From: Tritrichomonas musculus
Lineage: Eukaryota; Parabasalia; Tritrichomonadida; Tritrichomonadidae
Direction of reading: 5' to 3'
Length of the DNA: 64,000 bases
Assembly: GCA_039105265.1 (NCBI GenBank)
Contig: JAPFFF010000015.1
Coordinates: 2,790,001-2,854,000 of the forward strand
The notes below the pieces were generated by a model. It saw only the letters and a program-made list of their open reading frames with translations. It searched no databases and had not been told where the DNA came from. The position numbers were made by a program, and so were the translations under genes. This document shows positions 41,510-51,472 of this stretch, one piece after another; position 1 is the stretch's first letter; each line of letters opens with the position of its first letter.

Positions 41510-43588
41510 ATGTTTGATCAAAATGGACAAATATCACTGCAATTAGGAACAGCAACTAATGTATTATCTGAAAAAACATTTTCTCATCGCGATCATCCAA
41601 TTTATTTGACAAATCCACCATATGATAATCGAAAACCTCTCATTGATAATTTTAGTGTTCTTTATTTTTTGAGCACATTTAAAAATAATAAATATACGTT
41701 TTCACAAACACATAAATTAAAAAACCCAAAAAGAATTGATAATCAAATATTTACAAATTTTATGCTAATTTCAAGGCATCAAACCAATTTATTTAAAATA
41801 TATTACCAAGTTAGTGGTAACTATTTTGCAATACAAATTATTAATTTATTTAATACAATTAAATATAAAAAAATACATAATGTGAAATTCAAAAAGAACG
41901 AAAGAACAGTTTATGTTTATAGCAACATAATTATTAAAAATCCTAATCCGAATAGTCCTTTTCAGATAATAAAAAACAAAGGAATGCAAGAATTATCTGA
42001 TTTTTACAATAATCAGTCTGTAGATAGATCTATTCAAAATCCGATTACTGCAACAATATTTTACACAATAGCTCCATTTAATTGCAAAACTATTAAAAGG
42101 CAAAAGCACAAGCAAATGAATCCAGATGATTCAATTGAAAGTATTCTGAAAAATTATGGAGGATTTCTTTTCAGATTTCATCCAACAGAAGAGGTTGATT
42201 TAAACCAATATCAATTTGGCATTTTTTCTTGGTTTTCACCTTATTTTTTAGATATTGTAAAATCTCATCAATTTGAACAAGCAACCACAATTGAACTTGA
42301 CGCCACTTTTCGAGCTCTGGCACCATATGCTATTTGTGTTCCTCATCTTATTTTCCGAAATACTGGGATTCCACTAGCAATTTTAATTTCACCTTCTGAG
42401 AAAACGTCATTATATAGTATTTTTTTTGAATCTCTCAAAAAGTTAGATGAATTTTATGAAAATTCTGAAGAAAATTCACTTTTTCTTAAATTCAAAAATA
42501 AAAAATATTTAAGTGATGAACATAAAGCATTTCAAAAATTAGCGAAAAATTATGATTTAGATTTTTATTATTGTTTAGTTCATTTGATTCGGTCAATCGG
42601 TGCCAATTCATTACTCGGTCTTTTATTTTCAGATATATTATTCACTTTTTCAGGCTTTGAGTGGTCTAAACATTTTAATAGATATTACCAAACTTTTCAG
42701 TTATTATATAATTTACAAGAAAATAAAGATGATGCAAGATTTGAAAAAGTAAGCAAAGTCTTAGGTGTTGATGTGAACGGAAATTATGTCGAAGTAAAAA
42801 AAGAATATTCTCCATATTTCAAGCGAAGTGTCTATGGAATACCAACCACAACAAATCACGTAGAATCGTTTCATAAACAATTAAACGGTATTTTTAAAGC
42901 AACTCGACTTTCTTTACCGCTACGACTTGCGTACATTATAAAATATATTATGGATCGTACGTTAAGAACCAATTCTAGTGCACATTTGAATGTAAAAACT
43001 CACTTAAATAAGTTTAAAGATAAAGCATATAAAGAAATTTCAAAAAATCCTAATCTTAAATCAAATTATTCTCAAAAAGTTTGTTTATGCCGTCAATATT
43101 ATTATTATTATTATTTATACTGTGTTAATATTCCATGCGTACATTGCATTTTAAATGATTATTGGAAAGATCAAAATTACATACATCAAATGGAAGAATT
43201 TGATATAAAGTTTGATTCTCATGATATAAAATATGACCAATTACTAGAATTCGATATTAAAACTGAATTAACTTTTAGAAAAAGAAAAAAGTCAACTGAA
43301 GGAAATAATGATAATAATGACAATAACAATAACAATTTCCAAATTGGCATTTGTTTGGATGGAAAAAATTATTCTGATAGTATGACAACTATAATTGATA
43401 ATACAACATACCAACTTTCAGAAATTATTGCGAAAAATAATTTAAATATTACAGTCATTGCATTAGCAGTACAGCGAGAATTAATGCCTGTAGAAGAGAC
43501 ATATAATATTGATGAATATTTGGCTTTGTTTCAGGTTAAATTGTGGACAAAGATAATATCAGATGGAAATAAGAAAGTAAACATATAA
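41510..43588 (+). CDS. MULE transposase with SWIM-like zinc motif
   Basis: The protein has 692 residues. The catalytic domain is about 250-470: ELDATFRAL with Asp264, YLSDEHKAFQKLA with Asp336, CLVHLIRSIG with the C-x2-H pair at 355/358, and TTNHVESFHKQLNG with Glu452. This D, D, C-x2-H, E order defines the MULE transposase fold. Around residues 525-545, CLCRQ...NIPCVH fits the CxC...CxH SWIM finger commonly carried by MULE transposases. The first 200 residues probably bind the inverted repeats. An acidic Asn repeat lies near 600-615. The frame is intact. It starts 170 bases after the left satellite and ends about 75 bases before the right one, so its promoter is either in that short T-rich gap or in the repeats. 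Confidence 0.93.
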   Translation: MFDQNGQISLQLGTATNVLSEKTFSHRDHPIYLTNPPYDNRKPLIDNFSVLYFLSTFKNNKYTFSQTHKLKNPKRIDNQIFTNFMLISRHQTNLFKIYYQVSGNYFAIQIINLFNTIKYKKIHNVKFKKNERTVYVYSNIIIKNPNPNSPFQIIKNKGMQELSDFYNNQSVDRSIQNPITATIFYTIAPFNCKTIKRQKHKQMNPDDSIESILKNYGGFLFRFHPTEEVDLNQYQFGIFSWFSPYFLDIVKSHQFEQATTIELDATFRALAPYAICVPHLIFRNTGIPLAILISPSEKTSLYSIFFESLKKLDEFYENSEENSLFLKFKNKKYLSDEHKAFQKLAKNYDLDFYYCLVHLIRSIGANSLLGLLFSDILFTFSGFEWSKHFNRYYQTFQLLYNLQENKDDARFEKVSKVLGVDVNGNYVEVKKEYSPYFKRSVYGIPTTTNHVESFHKQLNGIFKATRLSLPLRLAYIIKYIMDRTLRTNSSAHLNVKTHLNKFKDKAYKEISKNPNLKSNYSQKVCLCRQYYYYYYLYCVNIPCVHCILNDYWKDQNYIHQMEEFDIKFDSHDIKYDQLLEFDIKTELTFRKRKKSTEGNNDNNDNNNNNFQIGICLDGKNYSDSMTTIIDNTTYQLSEIIAKNNLNITVIALAVQRELMPVEETYNIDEYLALFQVKLWTKIISDGNKKVNI

Positions 43589-43662
43589 TCATTAAAAGTT
43601 AAATTATTTTTAAAAAAAATAAAGATTAAAATAAAGAATTATTTGTCGTATTTTATTATTGT

Positions 43663-46600
43663 TGTTTACGTGTAAATGATATTTACAACATTTGTGTAAA
43701 ATCAGAGATTTTGAGCAATTACTATGAGATCGTTTAGTGAGGAATGTGTTGTTATTAGTTCGTGCTTTGAGTTTCCTTATTGAGGTTACCTTCTTGCTGT
43801 TTACGTGTAAATGATATTTACAACATTTGTGTAAAATCAGAGATTTTGAGCAATTACTATGAGATCGTTTAGTGAGGAATGTGTTGTTATTAGTTCGTGC
43901 TTTGAGTTTCCTTATTGAGGTTACCTTCTTGCTGTTTACGTGTAAATGATATTTACAACATTTGTGTAAAATCAGAGATTTTGAGCAATTACTATGAGAT
44001 CGTTTAGTGAGGAATGTGTTGTTATTAGTTCGTGCTTTGAGTTTCCTTATTGAGGTTACCTTCTTGCTGTTTACGTGTAAATGATATTTACAACATTTGT
44101 GTAAAATCAGAGATTTTGAGCAATTACTATGAGATCGTTTAGTGAGGAATGTGTTGTTATTAGTTCGTGCTTTGAGTTTCCTTATTGAGGTTACCTTCTT
44201 GCTGTTTACGTGTAAATGATATTTACAACATTTGTGTAAAATCAGAGATTTTGAGCAATTACTATGAGATCGTTTAGTGAGGAATGTGTTGTTATTAGTT
44301 CGTGCTTTGAGTTTCCTTATTGAGGTTACCTTCTTGCTGTTTACGTGTAAATGATATTTACAACATTTGTGTAAAATCAGAGATTTTGAGCAATTACTAT
44401 GAGATCGTTTAGTGGGGAATGTGTTGTTATTAGTTCGTGCTTTGAGTTTCCTTATTGAGGTTACCTTCTTGCTGTTTACGTGTAAATGATATTTACAACA
44501 TTTGTGTAAAATCAGAGATTTTGAGCAATTACTATGAGATCGTTTAGTGAGGAATGTGTTGTTATTAGTTCGTGCTTTGAGTTTCCTTATTGAGGTTACC
44601 TTCTTGCTGTTTACGTGTAAATGATATTTACAACATTTGTGTAAAATCAGAGATTTTGAGCAATTACTATGAGATCGTTTAGTGAGGAATGTGCTGTTAT
44701 TAGTTCGTGCTTTGAGTTTCCTTATTGAGGTTACCTTCTTGCTGTTTACGTGTAAATGATATTTACAACATTTGTGTAAAATCAGAGATTTTGAGCAATT
44801 ACTATGAGATCGTTTAGTGAGGAATGTGTTGTTATTAGTTCGTGCTTTGAGTTTCCTTATTGAGGTTACCTTCTTGCTGTTTACGTGTAAATGATATTTA
44901 CAACATTTGTGTAAAATCAGAGATTTTGAGCAATTACTATGAGATCGTTTAGTGAGGAATGTGTTGTTATTAGTTCGTGCTTTGAGTTTCCTTATTGAGG
45001 TTACCTTCTTGCTGTTTACGTGTAAATGATATTTACAACATTTGTGTAAAATCAGAGATTTTGAGCAATTACTATGAGATCGTTTAGTGAGGAATGTGTT
45101 GTTATTAGTTCGTGCTTTGAGTTTCCTTATTGAGGTTACCTTCTTGCTGTTTACGTGTAAATGATATTTACAACATTTGTGTAAAATCAGAGATTTTGAG
45201 CAATTACTATGAGATCGTTTAGTGAGGAATGTGTTGTTATTAGTTCGTGCTTTGAGTTTCCTTATTGAGGTTACCTTCTTGCTGTTTACGTGTAAATGAT
45301 ATTTACAACATTTGTGTAAAATCAGAGATTTTGAGCAATTACTATGAGATCGTTTAGTGAGGAATGTGTTGTTATTAGTTCGTGCTTTGAGTTTCCTTAT
45401 TGAGGTTACCTTCTTGCTGTTTACGTGTAAATGATATTTACAACATTTGTGTAAAATCAGAGATTTTGAGCAATTACTATGAGATCGTTTAGTGAGGAAT
45501 GTGCTGTTATTAGTTCGTGCTTTGAGTTTCCTTATTGAGGTTACCTTCTTGCTGTTTACGTGTAAATGATATTTACAACATTTGTGTAAAATCAGAGATT
45601 TTGAGCAATTACTATGAGATCGTTTAGTGAGGAATGTGTTGTTATTAGTTCGTGCTTTGAGTTTCCTTATTGAGGTTACCTTCTTGCTGTTTACGTGTAA
45701 ATGATATTTACAACATTTGTGTAAAATCAGAGATTTTGAGCAATTACTATGAGATCGTTTAGTGAGGAATGTGTTGTTATTAGTTCGTGCTTTGAGTTTC
45801 CTTATTGAGGTTACCTTCTTGCTGTTTACGTGTAAATGATATTTACAACATTTGTGTAAAATCAGAGATTTTGAGCAATTACTATGAGATCGTTTAGTGA
45901 GGAATGTGTTGTTATTAGTTCGTGCTTTGAGTTTCCTTATTGAGGTTACCTTCTTGCTGTTTACGTGTAAATGATATTTACAACATTTGTGTAAAATCAG
46001 AGATTTTGAGCAATTACTATGAGATCGTTTAGTGAGGAATGTGCTGTTATTAGTTCGTGCTTTGAGTTTCCTTATTGAGGTTACCTTCTTGCTGTTTACG
46101 TGTAAATGATATTTACAACATTTGTGTAAAATCAGAGATTTTGAGCAATTACTATGAGATCGTTTAGTGAGGAATGTGTTGTTATTAGTTCGTGCTTTGA
46201 GTTTCCTTATTGAGGTTACCTTCTTGCTGTTTACGTGTAAATGATATTTACAACATTTGTGTAAAATCAGAGATTTTGAGCAATTACTATGAGATCGTTT
46301 AGTGAGGAATGTGTTGTTATTAGTTCGTGCTTTGAGTTTCCTTATTGAGGTTACCTTCTTGCTGTTTACGTGTAAATGATATTTACAACATTTGTGTAAA
46401 ATCAGAGATTTTGAGCAATTACTATGAGATCGTTTAGTGAGGAATGTGTTGTTATTAGTTCGTGCTTTGAGTTTCCTTATTGAGGTTACCTTCTTGCTGT
46501 TTACGTGTAAATGATATTTTAATATCGCATCTGGCAATTTATAATTAAAAATGGTTCCTTATTTTGCGTCGATCACAAACAATCTGCTGGTGGAATCAGC

Positions 46601-46847
46601 AGCGGAATCAATCAATAATACATTTGCTCTGATGCGATACCAATTTCAAAACAAAAGGGCGCCTTTTTTCATATAATAGATAATTCACCTTTATAACCGT
46701 TTTATTTCAATCTCTCAAAAAGTTCATCTCAACGATAGAACTTTTTCTCTCAAAAAGTGGTAAAATTTTTACCTGGTCGGATCTTTCAAAAAGTTTCTTG
46801 TTGTAAAATATTTCGTGCCGATTTTAATAGACCCCGATTCCTATGCC
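43663..46847 (-). repeat. Right terminal inverted repeat of the MULE
   Basis: It is about 3185 bp long and 559 bp longer than the left one, from four more satellite copies plus a 19-base partial copy at its inner edge (43663-43681). The unique outer part is 46517-46847, also 331 bp. The outer part equals the left one except at positions 5 and 7 from the tip. Confidence 0.9.
43682..46516 (-). repeat. 135-bp satellite, 21 copies (right arm)
   Basis: Counted from the outside inward, AACAGCAC variants mark copies 4, 8 and 14, and the CCCCAC variant marks copy 16. On the left arm the order is 4, 12, then CCCCAC at 14, then 17. The spacing of two between the last AACAGCAC and CCCCAC is kept in both arms, which shows common descent of the arrays followed by expansion or loss of blocks. 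A continuous frame of 975 codons runs on the minus strand from 46537 inward. Confidence 0.95.
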
Positions 46848-46856
46848 TTTTAAATG
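46848..46856 (+). repeat. Target-site duplication, right copy
   Basis: TTTTAAATG follows directly after the last base of the MULE and equals the left copy at 38706-38714. Confidence 0.9.
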
Positions 46857-47769
46857 TGAAATCAAAAAAATATTTTTGAATGACGAAATATTCGATTTTT
46901 TCAAAAGCAATAAGCGCTTACTTTTATTTTTTATTAAGGAAAACATTCTTATTCTCAATGAAAAAATAGTAAAAGACTTTGACGATTCAAACTTGTCATA
47001 TTTTGCACCTGAAATCAATATTTGGCTCCAGACAAATTCAAAAGTCAAAATAAATAAAGAAAAACTAGATCAGGTGTTAAAAAATGTTCAAGATTTTGAA
47101 CAAAAACGACATGAAGGTGAAAATGAAGAATACATTTGCCAAATCATTCGTAATGATGCAGTTGAAGAGTTTATTGCATACATGAATAGATCTAATATTC
47201 CACTTTCAATTAATGTAAAACCATCAATATTTGAAACGAATGAATACTTACTTAATGCCAATCCAAATCTGATTGATTATTCAGTATTTTTTGGATCAAT
47301 CCAAATCTTTCAATTTCTAAAACTCAACAATGTTGAACTAACGCCAGCATTATGGATGTATGCTATTCATGGACGAAATCCAGAAATAATTCATATACTT
47401 GAAGAAAGCAATATTTTGCCTCCAGAAAATTCATTTCTAGACTGCTTTATTGAATCGATAAAATGCCATCATAATGAATTGGCAAATTACTTTCAAAACA
47501 ATTACTTAAGCCAAGATGAATATGAACAATTAGAAAATAATCAGCAATGCTGTTTGATAGACTACATTTTCCAATTCCACAATTATAGATTTGTTAGTGA
47601 TCATCCAAATCATCATCTCTTTTTCTGCTATTTGTGCAAATATAGTTTTACGGAAATTGTAAATCTTTTAATTGAAAACAATTGCATTGACTTTGATATA
47701 AAAAAGGCAATAATTAACTTCATATTAATTTTGCATAAAATTCAAATAAAAAAGTATTTATGTAATTGA
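46848..47769 (+). pseudogene. Rest of the DUF3447 domain of gene C
   Basis: The frame continues the 38455 fragment without loss: KCEIKKIFLNDEIFDFFKSN aligns with QTFSNSEIFDVFKSN of gene A. The domain then runs through GENEEYICQIIRNDAVEEFI, IFETNEYLLNANPNLIDYSV and CHHNELANYFQNNYL. Homology ends near NNCIDFDIKKAI at about 47710; later codons are low-complexity. The ATG at 46843 is inside the element's end and only accidental, though a truncated product could in theory start there. The cut by the MULE is what makes this gene broken; no other disabling change is seen in this part. Confidence 0.85.
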
Positions 47770-47881
47770 AAATACAAGAATTTAATGACATTTGAAAACC
47801 ATTCTTTATTTTCATAATATTTACATTATTTCAATTTCAAAAAATTCAAATTTTTTTATTTTCAAATTCAGTTTAACATCA
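47770..47881 (+). other. Non-coding interruption inside gene C (candidate unrecognised intron)
   Basis: Between about 47710 and 47882 the DNA is AT-rich and stops occur in all frames. It lies at the same domain boundary as the interruptions in genes A and B. A GTATTTATG is found at 47752 and a TACTACAG at 47888-47897, but these are not shared with the other two genes. Confidence 0.4.
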
Positions 47882-49174
47882 TTTCTTTATACTACAGCAT
47901 TACAAATAGCGGTTGATGAATTAAATATTGATATTATTTATCTTTTGCTACTTCATTACGAAGAAATTCCCAAAGAATTATTTTTATTTTGCAAAAAATT
48001 AACAGATTTTTCAATACCAAATTCCATTAAATCAATCAGAAATTCTTCATTTGCAGGATGCTATTCTTTGACAAATATAACAATACCACCATCAGTTACT
48101 TATATTGGTGAAAAAGCATTCAAATTTTGCAAATCATTGACTACAATAAATTTTCCAAATTCAGTAACTTCAATTGCAAATGAAGCTTTCAAACAATGCG
48201 AATCGTTGAAGAAAATATCAATACCTTTATCTGTTACATCAATTGGGAACAGCACTTTTTCTTGCTGTAGATCTCTTACAGAAATACTTATTCCTCAGTC
48301 AGTAACCTATATTGGTGATTATGCTTTTGCCTCTTGTTCATCTTTGACTCAAATTGAATTACCTTCATCGATTAGTATCATATCTGATGGCTTATTTTGG
48401 TGTTGCCCTTCTTTAGTAAAAGTATCTATTCCACAAAATGTTGTCGATATTGGAAATGATGTTTTTGTTGGTTGCAATTCATTGAAGGATATATCAATTC
48501 CTTCATCTGTGAATTTACTAGGTTTCGCAACTTTTGCAATGTGCTTCTCTATCTCTGAAATTTCAATTCCTTCAACAGTGAAATATATTTTTAGTAGAGC
48601 TTTTTCACAATGCAAATCATTAACAAAAATTACGATACCACCTTCTGTTATAAGAATTGATGACTATGCTTTTTATGAATGTTCATCTTTAACATCAATT
48701 TCTTTGCCTCCTTCAATAACTTCAATTAATGACAATGTTTTCGAAAATTGCTCATCATTAATAAACATAAATATCCCACAAAATGTTGTTTACATTGGGA
48801 AGTTTTCTTTCGCTTTTTGTTCATCTTTAGAACAAATATCAATTCCTTCTGGTGTGCAAAAAATTGGCCATTATGCATTCAAAGGCTGCTCTTCTTTAAC
48901 AAAAATAGACATTCCATCAATAAAAACCATAAAACAAAATACTTTCCAGGATTGCATTTCTTTAATTCAAGTAATAATACCTGCTTCTGTTATTCATATC
49001 AAAGAATCAGCATTTGCTGGTTGTTTATCATTAAAACAAGTTTTATTCAATAATAATTCTTTATTAAAATCTATTGATGATTATGCTTTTAGTGAATGCT
49101 CCAAATTAATGCAAATAGCAATTCCATCTTCAGTTGATACAATCTCTGAAAATGCTTTTCAAAAATGTAAATAA
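47882..49174 (+). CDS. Ankyrin-repeat end plus BspA-like LRR domain of gene C
   Basis: The frame enters with an ankyrin half-repeat (YTTALQIAVDELNIDIIYLLL) and has no ATG nearby, so it cannot be an independent gene with this start. About sixteen LRR_5 units of 23 residues follow and the protein ends SENAFQKCK. The sequence is undamaged, which suggests gene C was intact until the MULE arrived. An A run of about 20 bases follows at 49230-49249. Confidence 0.8.
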   Translation, partial: FLYTTALQIAVDELNIDIIYLLLLHYEEIPKELFLFCKKLTDFSIPNSIKSIRNSSFAGCYSLTNITIPPSVTYIGEKAFKFCKSLTTINFPNSVTSIANEAFKQCESLKKISIPLSVTSIGNSTFSCCRSLTEILIPQSVTYIGDYAFASCSSLTQIELPSSISIISDGLFWCCPSLVKVSIPQNVVDIGNDVFVGCNSLKDISIPSSVNLLGFATFAMCFSISEISIPSTVKYIFSRAFSQCKSLTKITIPPSVIRIDDYAFYECSSLTSISLPPSITSINDNVFENCSSLININIPQNVVYIGKFSFAFCSSLEQISIPSGVQKIGHYAFKGCSSLTKIDIPSIKTIKQNTFQDCISLIQVIIPASVIHIKESAFAGCLSLKQVLFNNNSLLKSIDDYAFSECSKLMQIAIPSSVDTISENAFQKCK

Positions 49175-49528
49175 AATTGCGATTAACAACAAAAAAGTGA
49201 TGCATTTTTAATAATTTATTTATCTATTAAAAAAAAAAAAAAAAAAAAAATGTATTACATTCTCATATTTTTTTCCCCTATCTATTTAATACAATTTAGT
49301 TTTGAAGATGAAACACCCAAAAAAAATAAGTCAATATTAATATTTGATATGTAGTCAAAATAATAATTATATTTACGTAGACATTCACTATTTTGACTAC
49401 TATATAATGAATGAACAAGATAATAAATATAATCAATATGAATAAAAATGCAAATATTTAAATCGTTATCTAACATATTTATTAATAGCATATATATATT
49501 CATACAATAAAGAAATTATCGATGTAAA

Positions 49529-51472
49529 TTAATCATCAAATGACACATATGCACCATTGAAGTCTGAGTAACTCCTACTAACTGAAGCATATTCGTGTTC
49601 ATCGTATTCGCCGTATTCGTACTCGTAATCGTATGTGTAGTACGAGTACGAGTACGAGGTTGATTGCTCACTTGAATCATACAAAAACTCATCTGAGATG
49701 TCGATTTCTCTTCGCAGCTGACGTTGCCTGTTGCGAAGGTAGAGAATCATCAAAGGGACGGAGATTCCAAGGAATCCAAGTGAAATTCCAGCTGTTGCAC
49801 CGATGCTCGCTGTGCTTGCAGTGCTTTGTAAGTGCCCGCCTGACACTTGCGCTCTGTCATAACCACCAAGCCCGTCTGGGTACTTTGTTGCATTCGGAGA
49901 GAAGGTGAAAGAGGGCGTGAAGACGTTTGATGGCGTGAAGGGTGACGTCTGATTCACTGTGATGAGAATGAAGTCAGATGGTGAAAACTGTTTTGACCTT
50001 GAAAAATGAAAAGAAGGTGAAAATGACGGTGATGAAGTGAATTTTGAAGAACTCGAAAAATATCTCGAAAGCGTGAATTTCAATGATTCGGTAAATGTAT
50101 CTGACTTTGAAAATTGAAAAGAAGGAGTAAAACTTTTTGTATGATCAAATTTGGCTGATGGTGAAAATGATTCAGATTCAGAAAATTGAGAAGAAGGAGT
50201 GAAACTTTTTGAATCTGAAAATTGAGAAGAAGGGGTGAAACTTTTTGAATCTGAAAATTGAGAAGAAGGGGTGAAACTTTTTGAATCTGAAAATTGAGAA
50301 GAAGGAGTGAAACTTTTTGAATCTGAAAATTGAGAAGAAGGAGTGAAACTTTTTGAATCTGAAAATACAGCTGATTGCGAAAATGGACTTGATTTTGTAA
50401 ATTGCGATGAAGAGGTAAAGCTTTTTGATGAAGAAAATTGCGAAGAAGAAGTGAAACTTTTTGAATCAGAAAATTTGTTTGAAGGCGAAAATTGACTCGA
50501 CTTTGTAAATTGAGACGAACTTGTAAAAATGCTTGATATTGTGAAGTCTTCTGATTGAGTGAAGCGATCCGATGCAACTGGGCAATTATCCAAGTTTTCA
50601 TGCCCGATGATTTGAGTAGTTTTCAGAGGGTTTTCATCAATATTTGATGCGTCCAAGTTGAAATCATTTGGCTTCACGTCAAATCGGCAGTTGTATACAG
50701 TGAGGATGGTTGCAGTGTAGCTTGGACCTCCATATTCGAAGTAGCTTGATTCGTGAACCAAATTGTCAAAGTATGAATTGCGGATTACTATCTTACCACG
50801 ATATTTGAATACATAAGTGGTCGAACAGTTCTGAAAGTTTCCGGAATCCAAAATTCCTTCTGGTGTGTTGTGTGTATTAACGATATCCACCCCTGTACTA
50901 TGTATGAAATTGAAGTATTGAACATTGAAGGATTTAAGGTCTGAAGTTCGGAAACATGTACCATATGATTTTTCACTCAATTTATTATAATTATGAGAGG
51001 AATTAATATATGTGAGAATGAAACCTGTATTTCCACCAACTATAATTGATGAATGCCCGAAGTTTTTGGTCCCACAAAATACAGTTGTAACAAAATTTAT
51101 CGAATTATTAATAAGTGGTTCATTACTTTGGGCAACAAAAAATTGACCCTCATGATTTATTGCTTCACATTTATATCCACAAACATGATTAATGCTAATT
51201 AACTTAGCAGATAAAAAAAAGGCCCCGCTATGATTGAATGTAAAACAGTCTGAGAACCCAAGGAAGCTAAATTGAATAGTGAATAATGGATTATCAATAA
51301 ATATAGCTCCTCCAGCCTCTGATAATGCATTATGAAAAGATTGAAATAGTGAAAAAGAAAGCTGAACGTTTCCATTATAATCATTAACTTCAAAATGGTC
51401 TCCTGAATAGCCTATATGAGAGTCGTAGCAATATATATGGAATATTAAAAGGAATACAAGCAAAATCAAAAT
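49529..51472 (-). CDS. Beta-helix surface protein with Ser/Phe repeats, one membrane helix and Tyr-rich tail
   Basis: The protein has about 646 residues. The N-terminus ILLVFLLIFHIYCYD looks like a signal peptide. Residues 20-300 are short strands with NCxF-type turns (GNFQNCSTTYVFKYRGKI), fitting a right-handed beta-helix as in trichomonad Pmp-like proteins. Residues 310-510 are F/S repeats, about six of which are 12-residue SQFSDSKSFTPS units with 36-bp DNA copies at 50180-50370. A membrane helix (ATAGISLGFLGISVPLMILY) is followed by RNRQRQLRRE and a cytoplasmic tail with many Tyr (SYSYYTYDYEYEYGEYDEHE). It should be an adhesin-like type I surface protein. Oddly, no in-frame ATG is present near the signal peptide; the frame opens at a TTG region. 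Confidence 0.85.
   Translation of the reverse strand: MLILLVFLLIFHIYCYDSHIGYSGDHFEVNDYNGNVQLSFSLFQSFHNALSEAGGAIFIDNPLFTIQFSFLGFSDCFTFNHSGAFFLSAKLISINHVCGYKCEAINHEGQFFVAQSNEPLINNSINFVTTVFCGTKNFGHSSIIVGGNTGFILTYINSSHNYNKLSEKSYGTCFRTSDLKSFNVQYFNFIHSTGVDIVNTHNTPEGILDSGNFQNCSTTYVFKYRGKIVIRNSYFDNLVHESSYFEYGGPSYTATILTVYNCRFDVKPNDFNLDASNIDENPLKTTQIIGHENLDNCPVASDRFTQSEDFTISSIFTSSSQFTKSSQFSPSNKFSDSKSFTSSSQFSSSKSFTSSSQFTKSSPFSQSAVFSDSKSFTPSSQFSDSKSFTPSSQFSDSKSFTPSSQFSDSKSFTPSSQFSDSKSFTPSSQFSESESFSPSAKFDHTKSFTPSFQFSKSDTFTESLKFTLSRYFSSSSKFTSSPSFSPSFHFSRSKQFSPSDFILITVNQTSPFTPSNVFTPSFTFSPNATKYPDGLGGYDRAQVSGGHLQSTASTASIGATAGISLGFLGISVPLMILYLRNRQRQLRREIDISDEFLYDSSEQSTSYSYSYYTYDYEYEYGEYDEHEYASVSRSYSDFNGAYVSFDD
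50180..50370 (-). repeat. 36-bp tandem repeats inside the surface-protein gene
   Basis: About five copies of a 36-base unit containing GTGAAACTTTTTGAATCTG follow each other and encode SQFSDSKSFTPS. More divergent copies extend to about 50540. Copy number is likely to vary between strains. Confidence 0.85.

Larger units (their letters stand above)
38715..46847. mobile_element. 8133-bp foldback-type Mutator-like element (MULE)
   Basis: The element starts GGCAGAAGAATCGGGG and ends, in reverse complement, GGCATAGGAATCGGGG. It is bordered by 9-bp duplicates of TTTTAAATG. The terminal inverted repeats take about 70% of its length: left 38715-41340, right 43663-46847. Each has a 331-bp unique outer segment followed by a 135-bp satellite (17 and 21 full copies). 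The central 2.3 kb encodes one transposase. The two outer segments differ at only two bases, both within the first seven, so the insertion is very recent and the element is probably still competent. It is a plain DNA transposon. Foldback structure with satellite-filled ends resembles Drosophila FB elements and some plant MULEs; I know of no such description in trichomonads. Confidence 0.92.

Noticed and set aside
39046-46516. CRISPR-like array
   Set aside because: The units are 135 bp, contiguous and without unique spacers; the context is a eukaryotic transposon.
39025-46537. 610- and 975-codon frames as ordinary host genes
   Set aside because: They lie wholly in the inverted repeats of the MULE and consist of a satellite unit that happens to be open in one frame; kept only as a finding.
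46843-46847. ATG at 46843 as the real start of a DUF3447 gene
   Set aside because: The codon lies inside the last bases of the MULE; the domain clearly begins on the other side of the element at 38455.
50080-50601. 173-codon minus-strand frame rich in Leu/Gln
   Set aside because: It is another frame of the Ser/Phe repeat region of the surface-protein gene.
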